Of a DNA stretch of 64,000 nt, positions 16,774 through 25,756 are shown in pieces. Both the position numbers and the translations under genes were made by a program. The notes beneath the pieces were generated by a model, which did no database searches, was not told where the DNA came from, and was given only the letters and a program-made list of their open reading frames with translations. The stretch's first letter is position 1; every line of letters starts with the position of its first letter. Location: positions 336,901-400,900 of the forward strand of contig CALXYM010000001.1 of assembly GCA_944392965.1 (NCBI GenBank). The letters run 5' to 3'. Source of the DNA: an uncultured Spirochaetaceae bacterium (GTDB lineage: Bacteria > Spirochaetota > Spirochaetia > Sphaerochaetales > Sphaerochaetaceae).

Positions 16774-17872
16774 AGATAAAACTAATCTCAATGGTATAAA
16801 GAGATTTATTTCTTTTGGTAATATAATTATACCTCTTTTATTGGCTTTCATTATAGGAAGTATTTTCTCGATTCTCTCAAGATGTAATCCTTTTACTTTA
16901 TATGGATATATCATAAAAAGGGCTTTTTTCTCTGTTGGAGGAATACTTAATACATTGGGGTATGCAACACCAATAATCATGACAGGTATTGCAACTGCAT
17001 TTTCCATCAAGGCTGGAATATTCAACATGGGAATAGAAGGACAGGTTTTTGTCGGAGCGTTTGCATCAGCTCTTGCCGGTTATATGATTAAGGGATTACC
17101 AGCTTTCATTCATATTCCATTATGCCTTTTAATTGGAGCTGTTTGTGGTGCTTTATATGCTTTAGTCCCCGGTTTACTTAAGGCCAAATTAAGAATTAAT
17201 GAGGTTGTTACCACTGTAATGATGAATAGCATAGCAACTCAAGTGACGGGATTCCTTACTCAAAGTTATTTAGGTACTGGAGATGCTTATGCGCATACGG
17301 AATTTATATTGGAATCGGCGAGACTAACAAAGATTATTTCAAAATACAGATGTACAACCGCTATTTTTATTGCTCTTGTAATTTGGCTTATTATTTATTT
17401 TGTCCTGAAAAAAACTAAATTTGGATATGAGATTGAATGCATCGGAAGACAATGGGAGTTTTCCGACTCTGTCGGGATGCGTGTAAGCCGAAAGGTTATC
17501 ATTATATTTGTTTTAGGTGGCCTAATCGCTGGAATTGCGGGAGCAACTGAGATTATGGGGGTAAACTATAACTTCGTCAACACTTTCTCGGCTAATCCTG
17601 GCATCGGATGGGATGGTTTCTACGCCTGTATCCTATCTGCGAGTAATCCTGTAGGAATTCTTATTTATTCAATTGTCTTTGGTGCTTTGAGGTATGGTGC
17701 ACTAGCAGCTCAAACTTGGCTTGGTGTCCCGCTTGATTTGATAAACGTGATAAAAAGTACGCTTGTCCTTTTTAGCGCGATTAAGCTCTGTTCTGTATAT
17801 AGTGAGCAGATAAAGAGTTTTTTCAGCCGAAAAAAGGCAACAAAAGTAGCAAAGCAGCTGCAGGAGGAATAA
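16766..17872 (+). CDS. BMP-importer ABC permease 3
   Basis: 368 residues, inner-membrane permease of the BPD_transp_2 family. First helix near residues 17-37; I-K-A-G-I-F-N-M-G-I-E-G-Q near 77 is the family motif, and I-G-R-Q-W-E-F-S-D-S-V-G-M-R is the loop that contacts the ATPase. AGGGAGG precedes the ATG inside the ATPase gene end. The next gene starts three bases after its stop. Confidence 0.9.
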   Translation: MAKDKTNLNGIKRFISFGNIIIPLLLAFIIGSIFSILSRCNPFTLYGYIIKRAFFSVGGILNTLGYATPIIMTGIATAFSIKAGIFNMGIEGQVFVGAFASALAGYMIKGLPAFIHIPLCLLIGAVCGALYALVPGLLKAKLRINEVVTTVMMNSIATQVTGFLTQSYLGTGDAYAHTEFILESARLTKIISKYRCTTAIFIALVIWLIIYFVLKKTKFGYEIECIGRQWEFSDSVGMRVSRKVIIIFVLGGLIAGIAGATEIMGVNYNFVNTFSANPGIGWDGFYACILSASNPVGILIYSIVFGALRYGALAAQTWLGVPLDLINVIKSTLVLFSAIKLCSVYSEQIKSFFSRKKATKVAKQLQEE

Positions 17873-17874
17873 TA

Positions 17875-18804
17875 ATGGATCTATTTCTTTCTTTACTTAA
17901 TATGACCGTTGAAGCTTCAGTTCCTTACCTTCTGATAACAATAGGAGGCGTTTTCGTTGCTAGGGCTGGGGTTTTCAATATATCAATGGAAGGTTGTACT
18001 GAATTCGCGGCATTTGCGGGCATTCTCTTTACTTTTGTAACAGGAAAAATATGGGTAGGTGTGATATCTTCAATATTGCTTGCCCTGTTCATTAATTTTG
18101 TTTTTTATATTTTTACGGTCAAGCTAAATGGAAATTTAAGTGTTGTTGGCACGGGAATAAATCTTATGGCTGCCTGTGTACCTGCAAGTTTACTTTCAGC
18201 TTTATTCTTTACTCGTAGTAATTTGATAGCCACAAGCATTATTAATCCTGCAAACATGATGTATGATGTCCCTATTTTACGTAGCATTCCAGTTTTAAAT
18301 GATATCTTCAATAGGCAGACATTGATAACTTATATTACTCCATTTATTGTATTTGGACTTATTGTAGTAATGTATAAGACAAAGTTTGGCATTTATGTTC
18401 GCGTAACGGGTGAAAATCCTAGTGCAGCACAGGCTGTTGGAATAAAAACAAATAGAATAAAAATGTATTGTCTCTTGATTTCCGCTTTTACTTGTGCGCT
18501 TGCTGGACTTAATCTATCTGTGGAAAAACTTGGAATGTATACAATTAACATGTCCGCTAATAGAGGTTTTATTTGTCTCAGTGCAATAAATTGTGGACGT
18601 AAAGAACCAGGAAAAGCATGTATTTACGCATTAATATTTGGATTTGTGAGAGCTTTACAGACCATAATTAATAATTTTGTTCCCGTTGCTATTTCATCAT
18701 TACTGGGGATTATGCCATATGTTGCGATTATTGTCGTTTTGCTTATTGTTGAAATCCCAAATGCAAGGAAAAACCATCTTAGATGTTTTAGAGATCTCGC
18801 TTAG
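17875..18804 (+). CDS. BMP-importer ABC permease 4
   Basis: 309 residues, about eight helices. A-R-A-G-V-F-N-I-S-M-E-G near residue 31 is the pore motif and V-T-G-E-N-P-S-A-A-Q-A-V-G-I the coupling loop. It forms the second half of the channel with the permease at 16766. AGGAGGA lies eight bases before the ATG. Thirty bases separate its stop from the hydrolase gene, still within the operon. Confidence 0.9.
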   Translation: MDLFLSLLNMTVEASVPYLLITIGGVFVARAGVFNISMEGCTEFAAFAGILFTFVTGKIWVGVISSILLALFINFVFYIFTVKLNGNLSVVGTGINLMAACVPASLLSALFFTRSNLIATSIINPANMMYDVPILRSIPVLNDIFNRQTLITYITPFIVFGLIVVMYKTKFGIYVRVTGENPSAAQAVGIKTNRIKMYCLLISAFTCALAGLNLSVEKLGMYTINMSANRGFICLSAINCGRKEPGKACIYALIFGFVRALQTIINNFVPVAISSLLGIMPYVAIIVVLLIVEIPNARKNHLRCFRDLA

Positions 18805-18833
18805 TTTGTCCATATTGTGAGAAGGAGGAAAAA

Positions 18834-19421
18834 ATGGCAAAAACAGCTGTTCTTGTAATAGATATGCAGAAAGATTTTACTACGCCGGATGGAAAATTTT
18901 ATTATCCTGAAACGACTGGTGTAATGCTTAAGACATTCTTTAATAAACTTGAAGAGATGAGGAGTCTTGGAGCTCTTATCGTTTATGTATATACAGTCCA
19001 TCCTGAGAATGAAAAGGAAGTTAATCCTGAATTGACACGGATGTTTCATAATGGGAAAAAAGCTTCTCTAGTTGCAGGAAGTAAAGGTAGTGAGCTTGAT
19101 GACAGGATTAAGGTTCTTGATGGAGATATCCTTTTTAGGAAGTATGTGCCAAGCGCTTTTTTCAAAACCGATCTTGATAGAGTTCTTAGAAGTAATGGTA
19201 TTGAAAATGTTCTTGTCTGTGGTGTTAAGACAAATGTTTGCTGTCGAGCAACAGCAACCGATGCGTATAGTTATAAATTTAGAACATATATGATTTCCGA
19301 TATGGTTGGGACAAACACGAAAGAAATAAATGATTTCCATTTGGCAGAAATGACAAAATACTTTGCCAAAGCTATTTCATCTGAAGAAGTTATCGAACGG
19401 CTTAAAAAGGGGGAGTTTTAA
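18834..19421 (+). CDS. Isochorismatase-like cysteine hydrolase
   Basis: 195 residues of the cysteine hydrolase superfamily (nicotinamidase, ureidoacrylate and biuret amidohydrolases, carbamoylsarcosine amidase). The catalytic triad is visible as Asp10 (V-I-D-M-Q-K-D-F), Lys103 (F-R-K-Y-V-P-S-A-F) and Cys136 in T-N-V-C-C, whose preceding residues form the usual cis-peptide turn. It most likely hydrolyses an amide or carbamoyl group of the imported compound or its breakdown product; the substrate is unknown. SD GAAGGAGG precedes the ATG. The stop overlaps the kinase start as TAATG. Confidence 0.87.
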   Translation: MAKTAVLVIDMQKDFTTPDGKFYYPETTGVMLKTFFNKLEEMRSLGALIVYVYTVHPENEKEVNPELTRMFHNGKKASLVAGSKGSELDDRIKVLDGDILFRKYVPSAFFKTDLDRVLRSNGIENVLVCGVKTNVCCRATATDAYSYKFRTYMISDMVGTNTKEINDFHLAEMTKYFAKAISSEEVIERLKKGEF

Positions 19422-20389
19422 TGAATAGATATAACTATACTGTCATAGGGACAGCCGCGACAGTATCTATTTTAAAAGTGGATAATATGCCGGAAACAGG
19501 CAAATCAACTCCTGTATATGAAGGATCAATTTGTGAATATGAAAATGGAGGAATGGGACTTAATATTTGTGCGGCTCTTGGAACTTTAGGACTTTCTATT
19601 TATCCAGTCCTTACATATGCAGATATTCGGCAAAAAGAATTTCTGCATAATTATATTAAAGAATTCGGGATGCCTGTTGATGGTATAATGGATCCTCCTC
19701 AAAATTCATATGGCACCACAATAATGATTCAAGACTCATGCAAGAACCATATGACATTGATAACAGATTATAGCCATCGGTTAGCCTCTAGTTTATTTTT
19801 TGATATACAAGAGATAAAAGATTCTTTTTTATGTGACTCTGATTGTATAATTCTTACAGCTCCTCTTCCTCGGAATTCTGAGGTGATTATAAGGGCAATA
19901 ACAAGAAGTAAAAAAACTCTTGCCTTATCAATGCGAAAAGATAGTAATGCCTTCCCCCACAATATGCTGGAACAGGCACTCAAATATTCCACATTTATTT
20001 TTGGGAATGAAATTGAAATGGATTATATTGAGGAGGAATTTAATCTTAGTTCATTTTTAGACCTTTTTTCATCCCCATTTTTAGAATATATCATAGTTAC
20101 AAGAGGTGGTCGTGGAAATTCAGTTTTTTTTAGAAATGCTGATGGTAAAATCGATGAAATAAAAACTGTTGCGGTAGAGCCGGAAAAAGGTGGAATGTTC
20201 TCTGTAGGTGCTGGAGATGCTTTTGTTTCCGGGTTTATGTATGGATATGCAAAGAAGTACTCAATTCAAGATTGTGCTCTTCTTGGAAGCACTCTTTCAT
20301 CCTTTGTTTTAGAGGATGAAGGTAGTATTACAAACTTGCCGACAGAAGATGTTTTGCTTGATAGGTTTGCTAAGTGGAGGAATAAATGA
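19421..20389 (+). CDS. PfkB family sugar/nucleoside kinase
   Basis: 322 residues of the ribokinase fold. The substrate-side N-terminal pattern G-G-M-G-L-N is at 43-48. The C-terminal ATP/anion-hole motif S-V-G-A-G-D-A-F at 261-268 includes catalytic base Asp266. Family members phosphorylate ribose, fructose, 5-dehydro-gluconate, pseudouridine and other nucleosides. Here it likely phosphorylates the imported compound before C-C bond cleavage by TrpA-like or BtpA-like proteins (inference). Coupled at both ends: TAATG with the hydrolase and ATGA with the BtpA-like gene. Confidence 0.9.
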   Translation: MNRYNYTVIGTAATVSILKVDNMPETGKSTPVYEGSICEYENGGMGLNICAALGTLGLSIYPVLTYADIRQKEFLHNYIKEFGMPVDGIMDPPQNSYGTTIMIQDSCKNHMTLITDYSHRLASSLFFDIQEIKDSFLCDSDCIILTAPLPRNSEVIIRAITRSKKTLALSMRKDSNAFPHNMLEQALKYSTFIFGNEIEMDYIEEEFNLSSFLDLFSSPFLEYIIVTRGGRGNSVFFRNADGKIDEIKTVAVEPEKGGMFSVGAGDAFVSGFMYGYAKKYSIQDCALLGSTLSSFVLEDEGSITNLPTEDVLLDRFAKWRNK

Positions 20390-21174
20390 GAAAGAATCTT
20401 AGTTTTTTTAAAGGAAATAAACTTATTGTCGGAATGGTTCATTGTTTGCCACTCCCAGGAACTCTTCGTTCGTCCAATACAATCAAAGATGTTATTGATC
20501 AAGCCATTTCTGATGCTGAAATAATTGAAAAAAGCGGTTTTGATGCTTTAATTGTGGAGAACGAGGATATGTGTGTTGCATCAACTCTCTCAAAAGTACA
20601 ATTTGCCGCCATGAGCATTGTTGTAAATGCGGTAAGACAGCATGTTAGTATTCCAATTGGCATATCCCTTGGTTGTCTAAATTATGAAGAAGCCTTATCC
20701 ATTGCTGCTGTTGTTGACGCTGATTTTATCCGGACTCCGGTTTTTGTAGATACTTTGCTGAACTACAACGGAATAATTTCTCCGTGTAGTACGTCAATAA
20801 TAAATTACCGTAATATGATTCAGGGCGAGAAAATAAAAATTTTTGCTGATATTCAAGTAAAACATTACCATATGCTTAAAGACATCGATATTTGCGAATC
20901 TGCTGTTTGGGCAGAAAAGCAAGGAGCTGACGCAATTATTGTAACTGGTGTTTCTACCGGGAGAGAAACCTCGAGTTCGGATTTAAAAAAGGTTAGAGAT
21001 GTTTGTAATGTCCCTATAGCCGCTGGTAGTGGTGTAACCGAAACAAATATAAAGGAAAAAATGATGTATGCGGATATTCTTATTGTGGGTACCGCAATAA
21101 AAATCGATGGTAAATTGGATAAGCCGGTTGATGTAAATAGAGCAAGAAAAATCATTCTTAAGGCAAGAGGGTAG
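20386..21174 (+). CDS. BtpA/SgcQ family TIM-barrel protein
   Basis: 262 residues. G-M-V-H-C-L-P-L-P-G-T near residue 17, D-A-L-I-V-E-N-E-D near 54 and the C-terminal A-A-G-S-G-V-T with I-V-G-T-A-I-K are the hallmarks of the BtpA family. Members include E. coli SgcQ, encoded in a putative sugar operon, and BtpA of photosystem I biogenesis. Catalytic function is not established for the family; the C-terminal glycine-rich loop suggests a phosphate-binding barrel like TrpA and HisF. Start overlaps the kinase stop as ATGA, after GTGGAGG. Its presence beside two TrpA-like genes gives the operon three candidate phosphate-binding TIM barrels. Confidence 0.87.
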   Translation: MRKNLSFFKGNKLIVGMVHCLPLPGTLRSSNTIKDVIDQAISDAEIIEKSGFDALIVENEDMCVASTLSKVQFAAMSIVVNAVRQHVSIPIGISLGCLNYEEALSIAAVVDADFIRTPVFVDTLLNYNGIISPCSTSIINYRNMIQGEKIKIFADIQVKHYHMLKDIDICESAVWAEKQGADAIIVTGVSTGRETSSSDLKKVRDVCNVPIAAGSGVTETNIKEKMMYADILIVGTAIKIDGKLDKPVDVNRARKIILKARG

Positions 21175-21201
21175 ATTTGAGTTTTATAAGAGGGAAAGTA
21201 A

Positions 21202-22350
21202 ATGAAGTATAATGAGTTAGGCAATACAGGTTTTAAGGTATCAGAAATTGGACTAGGAGGAGAATATTTAGAAGGTAAACCATCTAATCTTGTAAGTAGT
21301 GTCGTTGCTGCCGCAATGGAAGGGGGAGTAAATATTTTGGATTGTTTTATGTCCAATCCGGAAGTTAGAACAAACTTAGGAATGGCTCTCAAAGGCCGGA
21401 GAGATAAAATGTATATTCAGGGTCATTTGAGATCAATTTGGTATGATAATCAATATGCACGAACACTGGATATCAAAAAAGTACAGTTTTTCTTTGAGGA
21501 TTTATTGAAAAGGTTTCAGACCGATTATATTGATATTGGTATGATTCATATGATTGATAATGATCATGATTATGATAGTATTTTTTCTGGGCCAATAATC
21601 GAGTATGCTCAAGAATTAAAAGAAAAGGGCGTTATTAGGGCTATAGGCATAAGCTCTCATAATCCTGTACAGGCCTTAAAGGCTGCAAAAAGTGGTTTAA
21701 TTGATACAATACTTTTTAGTGTCAATCCTGCTTATGATTTACTAGATGAGGATGCGGAACGTCCCCGGACATTAGATAATGTCTTTTTCAATGGTAAAAC
21801 ATTTAATGGAATTAATCATGTAAGGAATGATCTGTATCATTATTGCGAATCCCATGGTATTGGAATGACCGTTATGAAAACATTTGCTGCAGGGGCACTT
21901 CTTGATGCGAGGACATCTCCTTTTTGTGTCGCGATGACACCCCACCAATGTATGAGTTATGCGCTTTCTCGTCCCTCGGTTGACAGTGTTATGATTGGCA
22001 TGCAGAGTATGACAGATGTCTATGATTGCCTGAGATATGAAACAATGAGTGATAAAGAAAAGGATTATTCTTTTATTTTTTCTGTTTCTCCTCAGTTCTC
22101 AATGAATGGAAAGTGCGTTTATTGTAATCATTGTCTTCCGTGTCCTAATCATATTGATATTGCCCAAATAGGAAAATATCTGGATATGGCATTGTTGGAA
22201 GGAAAAGCATCCCCGACTGTTAAGGCTCATTATGATTCATTAACCCATAAAGCTGATGAATGTATTGGTTGTTACTCCTGTGAAAGCAGATGTCCTTTCG
22301 GCGTACATATTGTAGAAAGAATGAAAATGGCAAAAAATATGTTCAACTAA
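21202..22350 (+). CDS. Aldo/keto-reductase-like protein with two 4Fe-4S motifs
   Basis: 382 residues: an AKR barrel (about 1-290) and a ferredoxin-like tail with C-V-Y-C-N-H-C-L-P-C-P and C-I-G-C-Y-S-C-E-S-R-C-P, enough for two clusters. Of the AKR catalytic tetrad, Asp47 and His116 are present, but the Tyr position is Asn52 and the Lys position is His75 (I-Q-G-H instead of the usual x-T-K), so ordinary NADPH-dependent carbonyl reduction is doubtful. Last gene of the operon, 27 bases after the BtpA-like gene. A close paralogue lies at 59866-61011 and shares both substitutions at the Tyr and Lys sites. Confidence 0.87.
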   Translation: MKYNELGNTGFKVSEIGLGGEYLEGKPSNLVSSVVAAAMEGGVNILDCFMSNPEVRTNLGMALKGRRDKMYIQGHLRSIWYDNQYARTLDIKKVQFFFEDLLKRFQTDYIDIGMIHMIDNDHDYDSIFSGPIIEYAQELKEKGVIRAIGISSHNPVQALKAAKSGLIDTILFSVNPAYDLLDEDAERPRTLDNVFFNGKTFNGINHVRNDLYHYCESHGIGMTVMKTFAAGALLDARTSPFCVAMTPHQCMSYALSRPSVDSVMIGMQSMTDVYDCLRYETMSDKEKDYSFIFSVSPQFSMNGKCVYCNHCLPCPNHIDIAQIGKYLDMALLEGKASPTVKAHYDSLTHKADECIGCYSCESRCPFGVHIVERMKMAKNMFN

Positions 22351-22410
22351 GACATATACATCTCTAATATTTTCTTCTATCTCTACATAGATATATGGAA
22401 TTGTCTGCTT

Positions 22411-22443
22411 TGATGGAATATATTTACAAATGATGGAATATAT
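22411..22443. repeat. Two-copy 20-base tandem repeat over a start codon
   Basis: TGATGGAATATAT occurs at 22411-22423 and again at 22431-22443, i.e. with a 20-base period. The second copy contains the start codon of the gene at 22430. No ribosome binding site is visible before either copy, so the repeat confuses start assignment. Confidence 0.7.
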
Positions 22444-22843
22444 AAAAAAAGAGGTACATCATCTTTACTATGACTGTAATGAGAACTGTGCACGTACTGT
22501 CCTGCTGTGTCTGTCTCATCTTTTTTCATTCCCTCTGGAAAAAGATGTTCTTTCGTGTGCGGTTGGAATGCATGGTGCGGGATATTATAGAGCACAGTGC
22601 GGTCTTGTAGAGGGGACTCTGATGTTCCTTGGTGTCTATGGTACGGCGATGGGCAAGACTAATGATGGGATTGTATCCTTGTGTTATGATTTTGCTTCGG
22701 CCTTTGAAAGAGAGTTTTCCTCTCTCAGATGCAGGGAACTAAGACCTGGAGGCTTCAAGAGTGATGACCCACCGCATCTGTGTGAGGATTTAAGCTGCAG
22801 GGCGATTGATTTCAGCTACCATTTTATCAAGGCAAGGTTTTGA
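22430..22843 (+). CDS. C_GCAxxG_C_C family (putative redox) protein
   Basis: 137 residues with the conserved cysteine pattern of this family: C-N-E-N-C near residue 16, A-Q-C-G-L-V-E-G-T-L-M near 57, and C-R-E-L-R-P-G-G then C-E-D-L at the end, where it helps define the family name. Members are small, widespread in anaerobes and proposed to be redox-active; no reaction is known. The start is one of two adjacent ATG codons in a duplicated segment and lacks a ribosome binding site. Base composition returns here to that of the flanking chromosome. Confidence 0.75.
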   Translation: MMEYIKKEVHHLYYDCNENCARTVLLCLSHLFSFPLEKDVLSCAVGMHGAGYYRAQCGLVEGTLMFLGVYGTAMGKTNDGIVSLCYDFASAFEREFSSLRCRELRPGGFKSDDPPHLCEDLSCRAIDFSYHFIKARF

Positions 22844-23358
22844 AATAAATTGCTATAGAAGTGCTGTATAAGCCGTTCAATCCCCGTTTAATGGAGTATG
22901 AGGCTGTGTCCGTCACAAGGCAGGCATTCCTTGACGGAGTTGCGACAAGATCCCCTTAAGGGTTTTGATGCATACCGTCTGCTTCTGGAAAAGAGGATGC
23001 AGGAATACTGTTCTGATAAGTGAGATCACCTTCATTTGCACGATGCTATAAACAGAGATGAGCTTTTCGGGAGGGAGGCTTCAGTCTCTGGATTTCACAT
23101 ATCTTAAAGAAAAGAAGGGACTGTTTATTATATTTAAACATATTTTCTTATATCCTAAGTGGCTTTATCTCTCATAAAAAGGTATATCCATCGACCAGGC
23201 TTTTCTCTCTTGATGATTTATATCATATCCATTCTTAATCAAAGGAATGTGCTCTTTTTGAGTGACAATTCTAGATAGAATTACGATTATGTTGACGAAA
23301 CAAAGCCTGGCAGCGGAGGATTTCTAGAGGATGGCTCTACAAAGGCACTTTTGTCTCT
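22844..23358. other. Intergenic region with decayed coding traces
   Basis: About 515 bases without an intact gene. Between about 22880 and 23020 the plus strand still reads like protein (M-E-Y-E-A-V-S-V-T-R-Q-A-F-L-D-G, then after stops and a frame change F-D-A-Y-R-L-L-L-E-K-R-M-Q), suggesting a broken gene of unknown family. The rest shows nothing I can support. Confidence 0.4.
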
Positions 23359-24726
23359 TTAAAAATACAGCATCTCTCCTGTGATAAACTCATCAGTATC
23401 CGGTAGAGTAAAGGCAAAACCTGATGAAGAGACAAAACCAATTGATGCCACATCAATGTATTTCGCATTTTCCATCTTTATTTTTTCTTCCTTATATAGA
23501 TTGAATGACATCGGACTTACTAAATACTTCACTTCATAAAGGCTGTAATTTCCATTTCTTTTGATAGCACAGTCAAATTCACCACTTTTTTTCGATATAG
23601 GGTCGTCATACCAATAACTACCGATTGTCTCAATCGTAATATCGCCAATGCGTTCGAAATATTCACGTACTAGGACTTCAAATCGCTTTGAAATCCAAGT
23701 ATTGATGGATGGGTTGATCAAGCGATCATAAAGAACATCAGGATTCAATCTTGTAGGAATTGTCCTCATCTGATAGATATATGTGAAATAGAAACGAAGG
23801 AGATTATCCTTAATTTCATAGAAGGTCTTGCGTTTGTCATCCCTTCTATTGATAGGAGTGACTTTTTCTATGATTCCCATATCGATAAGACGTTTCAGTA
23901 TCCTGTCTAAAGTCCCTGTGACATCTCCAGCCATAAGATCCTGAAGTTCCTTGTATCTGATCTTTGAATTACCGATTTTAGATAGTACTTCATAAGGCAT
24001 TCCCGTTTTGCCGACCTCCTGAAGTAGGACGTTCTCAACTGTGATCCTAATATTACTATATGGGGCTAATAGGAGATTTTTGATATTTTCTTCCAAACTC
24101 AGAGCCGCATCCACTCTGTCTAGTATGAATGGATAGCCACCAAAGACAGCATAAAATGCTATTTTATCCCTTATTGATAAATTAGGATAGAAAAGAGCGG
24201 AATCCAAATAATCAAATGTAGTAAGTTTGACGACTGTTTTCAATCTGCTGAATAAGGGATTTCCATATTCCAGAAGTTCTTGCATTACCGTAATATAGGA
24301 GCCGCAGAGTACAAGGGTGATATTTCCCTTAATAGAGTCTATGAATCTCTGCATGTACGAATCTATTACACCTTTTTCTTTGGTTTCTCTTAGATATTGG
24401 TATTCATCAAGCACTACAACGATAGGTTTGTTTATTCCTGAAGTTTCCATGATTGTTAAAAGTTCGAAGATGTCGCGTGAGTTTTTTGCGTAGCTAATGT
24501 TTGCTATGTTTGATACCGTTAATGCAAGCAACTCCATATTGTAGGCATAGCTACCTTTTACGCATTCATGCTTAACAAGGATAAAATCATCAGAGGAGAA
24601 GGCTTCGTCTATAAGAGTGGTCTTGCCAACCTGTCGCTGACCGTAGACCATGATGCCTTTAACTTTATCCCTAACACTTTTTCTTAGAATTTCTACTTCT
24701 TTTTGCCTGCCAATGAATTGTTTCAT
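23359..24726 (-). CDS. AAA ATPase of the archaeal-ATPase / DUF234 type
   Basis: 455 residues from the ATG at 24724-24726 (a GTG two codons earlier is also in frame). F-I-G-R-Q-K-E opens the protein, Walker A G-Q-R-Q-V-G-K-T is at 29-36, and Walker B V-V-V-L-D-E-Y-Q near 108 is followed by a sensor-like L-C-G-S-Y. A winged helix lies near 260-300, and the C-terminal part with E-F-D-C-A and Y-E-V-K-Y-L is a nuclease-like DUF234 domain. Such ATPases are common in anaerobes and archaea, often in accessory regions, with no settled function. It stands alone, transcribed toward a decayed region. Confidence 0.85.
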   Translation of the reverse strand: MKQFIGRQKEVEILRKSVRDKVKGIMVYGQRQVGKTTLIDEAFSSDDFILVKHECVKGSYAYNMELLALTVSNIANISYAKNSRDIFELLTIMETSGINKPIVVVLDEYQYLRETKEKGVIDSYMQRFIDSIKGNITLVLCGSYITVMQELLEYGNPLFSRLKTVVKLTTFDYLDSALFYPNLSIRDKIAFYAVFGGYPFILDRVDAALSLEENIKNLLLAPYSNIRITVENVLLQEVGKTGMPYEVLSKIGNSKIRYKELQDLMAGDVTGTLDRILKRLIDMGIIEKVTPINRRDDKRKTFYEIKDNLLRFYFTYIYQMRTIPTRLNPDVLYDRLINPSINTWISKRFEVLVREYFERIGDITIETIGSYWYDDPISKKSGEFDCAIKRNGNYSLYEVKYLVSPMSFNLYKEEKIKMENAKYIDVASIGFVSSSGFAFTLPDTDEFITGEMLYF

Positions 24727-24954
24727 GTACACATTTTATCATGATGAGGTAAAAAAGCAATCACCTGAGATTGAATCACTTCTGATTGTTAATATTGAGC
24801 CTAGTTTTTCACTCCAAGAAGAATCATCAATATTTTTCTATTTCTGGATGCAATGTTTTAACAGATATTCTATCTCGGCCATACAGTAATTTCTCCTGCC
24901 CGTTGTCTTTCCCTCATATTCCCATAGGTCGGGATTGAAAGACACTATGAATGA

Positions 24955-25743
24955 TCATTGTCTGTCGACAAGGACCTGTATTTCATAGTACCAATTCAAT
25001 ATACCTGAGATGATGATAATCTGTACGGTGAAGCTGGGATCTGTACCATATTCTGTTTTCGCCATGCTTATCAGTTTATCCATCGTTTTTTCCCTGTCTT
25101 CTTCAGTACAGTTTGCACATAGATACTTTCCTTTTGGTAATACTTTTATCCCATCTATATCCACATGCCGAATGCAGAGCGCAAAGAGCCTCGTAATCTT
25201 GTCATCCGTATAAATGCCAGCCAGGTCTTCAAAATAAAACTTGTCTTTCAGCTGGGGCGTCACTTTCTCATAGAAATGTTCAAGATAGTTCCAGAGGTTG
25301 TCGAGTGTCGGTTTCTCCAGAGTGTCAGAGAGCAGGATCACCCGTTTTGGAAGGTTTTTAAGAAGAGTTCCTTGAACATTTTGCTGTAACTTAAGTTTCC
25401 TTTCATAGTCAGCTTTCGCAAGGTTTATCTTTTCCTTGCTGTATTGCAATGTGGCAATCTTCTCATCCGCTTTTTTCTCCGTCTGGGTCAAGAAGTCAAT
25501 TATTTTCTCTAAGTTGTCATAGGCCAGGACTTTTTTTATCTCTTTAAGGGATAGATCCATCATCTGCAAGGCTCGTACGGTATTCAGACGCACGATGTCC
25601 TGCTCTGTATAGTATCGGTAATTTGTCCACTCATCCTTCTTACTTGGTTTTACCAATCCGATACGATCATAATGTCGTAACGTCTCACTCGTGGTATGGA
25701 CGATTTTTGCAGCTTCTCCAACTGAAAAAATTTTTTTTGTCAT
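24955..25743 (-). CDS. MerR family transcriptional regulator
   Basis: 262 residues from the ATG after AGGAAAG; a longer frame to 25776 is open but puts 11 polar residues before the HTH. F-S-V-G-E-A-A-K-I-V-H-T-T-S-E-T-L-R-H-Y-D-R is the canonical MerR recognition helix and start of wing, followed by a coiled-coil rich in Lys and Glu (about 80-120). A C-terminal effector-like domain of about 140 residues suggests a drug or small-molecule sensor. Divergent from the ABC exporter genes it probably controls, with a symmetric site between them. Confidence 0.87.
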   Translation of the reverse strand: MTKKIFSVGEAAKIVHTTSETLRHYDRIGLVKPSKKDEWTNYRYYTEQDIVRLNTVRALQMMDLSLKEIKKVLAYDNLEKIIDFLTQTEKKADEKIATLQYSKEKINLAKADYERKLKLQQNVQGTLLKNLPKRVILLSDTLEKPTLDNLWNYLEHFYEKVTPQLKDKFYFEDLAGIYTDDKITRLFALCIRHVDIDGIKVLPKGKYLCANCTEEDREKTMDKLISMAKTEYGTDPSFTVQIIIISGILNWYYEIQVLVDRQ

Positions 25744-25756
25744 TTTTTCTTTCCTA

